Of a stretch of 23,475 bases of DNA, positions 22,852-23,475 are shown in pieces (the stretch's first letter is position 1; each line of letters begins with the position of its first letter). The notes under the pieces were generated by a model that was not told the origin of the DNA, did not search any database, and worked only from the letters and a program-made list of their open reading frames with translations. Made by a program: the position numbers and the translations under genes. Origin of the DNA: Bacillota bacterium (GTDB taxonomy: Bacteria; Bacillota; UBA4882; UBA8346); the NCBI GenBank assembly GCA_023436305.1, contig JAEZJQ010000076.1:1-23475 (forward strand). The letters are read 5' to 3'.

Positions 22852-23475
22852 TGTCAAGACGCGGATTCAGAAAAATAAGTTATGCTCCTTTCCGTGTTTT
22901 ATGATATGAAACAGCTCCACAGAGCTGACTTCCAAAATAAGCTTGAAACGGGGTTTTCTCATCCAGAGAGGAATACGGCCGATAGGTATTATAGATCTTC
23001 ATATAATCATTTAGCATTAACCGTAACTCTCTTGGGGTTTCGTATTCATTAACATAAATCCGTTCATATTTAAGAGACCTAAAGAACCGCTCTGTTTTTG
23101 CGTTATCCAAGCATTGGCCTTTGCCGTCCGTCGATATTTTCACTCCGGCAGCTTCAAGTAATTTGATGTAATCCGGATTGGTGAAATGACTCCCCTGGTC
23201 ACTGTTGATAATTTCCGGTTTTTGAAACGCCAGGGCCCGCTTGAGACAGATTTCAACGAATGATTTATTAATTGTACTTGATAGTTCGTAATCCGCGATA
23301 TAGCGACTATACCAGTCTATGATGAAAAACAAATACATAAATCCTTTTGCCATTCGGATATATGTTATATCAATTCCCCACACCTGATTCGGTCGGGTAA
23401 TTTCAAGGTTTCTAAGCAAATAAGGACGTACATACTGGGCATGATACCGTTTACTCAGATTTGGTTTGGGGTAAA
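22852..23475 (-). mobile_element. IS3-family insertion sequence, right part outside window
   Basis: The element is recognised by its transposase. The inner boundary is estimated from TGTCAAGACGCGG at 22852, because IS3-family ends begin with TG and the recognisable enzyme fragment lies just beyond. The opposite end and orfA are outside the window, so inverted repeats and target duplication cannot be checked. The element lies in the decayed thiamine-diphosphate gene. Confidence 0.6.
22880..23475 (-). CDS. IS3-family transposase OrfB (DDE integrase core), partial
   Basis: The frame runs off the right edge of the window; the internal TTG at 23419 is not the real start, since the upstream codons (YPKPNLSKRYHAQYVRPYL) are also typical transposase sequence. 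The integrase core is complete: first Asp in WGIDITYI, second Asp in NSDQGSHF, and Glu in NAKTERFF, 35 residues after the second Asp, the DD(35)E spacing of IS3-family OrfB. The C-terminal YNTYRPYSSLDEKTPFQAYF is also canonical. It cuts and rejoins DNA ends during transposition, normally as an OrfAB fusion made by frameshifting. No frameshift is seen in the visible part, so the copy may be active. Confidence 0.93.
   Translation of the reverse strand, partial: YPKPNLSKRYHAQYVRPYLLRNLEITRPNQVWGIDITYIRMAKGFMYLFFIIDWYSRYIADYELSSTINKSFVEICLKRALAFQKPEIINSDQGSHFTNPDYIKLLEAAGVKISTDGKGQCLDNAKTERFFRSLKYERIYVNEYETPRELRLMLNDYMKIYNTYRPYSSLDEKTPFQAYFGSQLCGAVSYHKTRKGA

Overview
The window looks like a chromosomal segment of a Bacillota (Firmicutes) bacterium. 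Most genes have strong GGAGG-type ribosome binding sites. The families present (YmaF, phasin next to an AarF/UbiB kinase, YitT, CsaB, TagA-type glycosyltransferase, ROK-type XylR) are typical of that phylum. I cannot name the genus. A beta-strand-rich exported protein next to a lipoprotein leaves open a lineage with an outer membrane, but nothing here proves it. I saw no tRNA, rRNA, CRISPR array, phage genes or classical defence system.

Layout. (1) 1-562: a small histidine-rich YmaF-type gene with a clear terminator. (2) 681-2856, minus strand: a secreted type-B carboxylesterase with an extra N-terminal helical region, possibly preceded by a tiny ORF. (3) 2937-5838: a tight operon of phasin-like protein, AarF/UbiB atypical kinase and a DUF1624 (HGSNAT-type) membrane acyltransferase, ending in a terminator shared with the convergent gene. 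(4) 5861-8119, minus: a secreted GH116 glycosidase with an operator-like palindrome and a cre-like site upstream. (5) 8225-8699: debris that includes a frameshifted relic of a GH27 alpha-galactosidase. (6) 8700-12340: an envelope polysaccharide operon of DUF4330 protein, O-antigen-ligase-like protein, CsaB pyruvyltransferase and WecG/TagA glycosyltransferase. Three of its genes are joined by ATGA overlaps or short gaps. (7) 12542-15062: a chain of YitT membrane protein, a predicted exported beta-rich protein of unknown function and a lipoprotein metallophosphoesterase, all with overlapping stop and start codons, then a bidirectional terminator. (8) 15120-19020, minus: a xylose operon in the order xylR, xylB, xylA, with a divergent MFS transporter at 19256. 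(9) 20534-22387: a YgiQ-type radical SAM protein. (10) 22388-23475: a decayed fragment of a thiamine-diphosphate enzyme cut by an IS3-family element that runs off the right edge.

How the parts work together. The secreted GH116 enzyme, the GH27 relic and the xylose isomerase/xylulokinase/ROK set fit a saccharolytic, plant-polymer-using life style. The CsaB cluster would make and pyruvylate a secondary cell-wall polysaccharide of the kind that anchors S-layer proteins. Gene decay and IS activity are visible at 8.2-8.7 kb and 22.5-23.5 kb.

I did not find a clearly new system. The least explained items are the YitT/beta-protein/phosphoesterase chain, with a CGAGT repeat embedded in the start of the beta-protein, and a xylose isomerase homologue that appears to have histidine where a metal-binding aspartate is usual.
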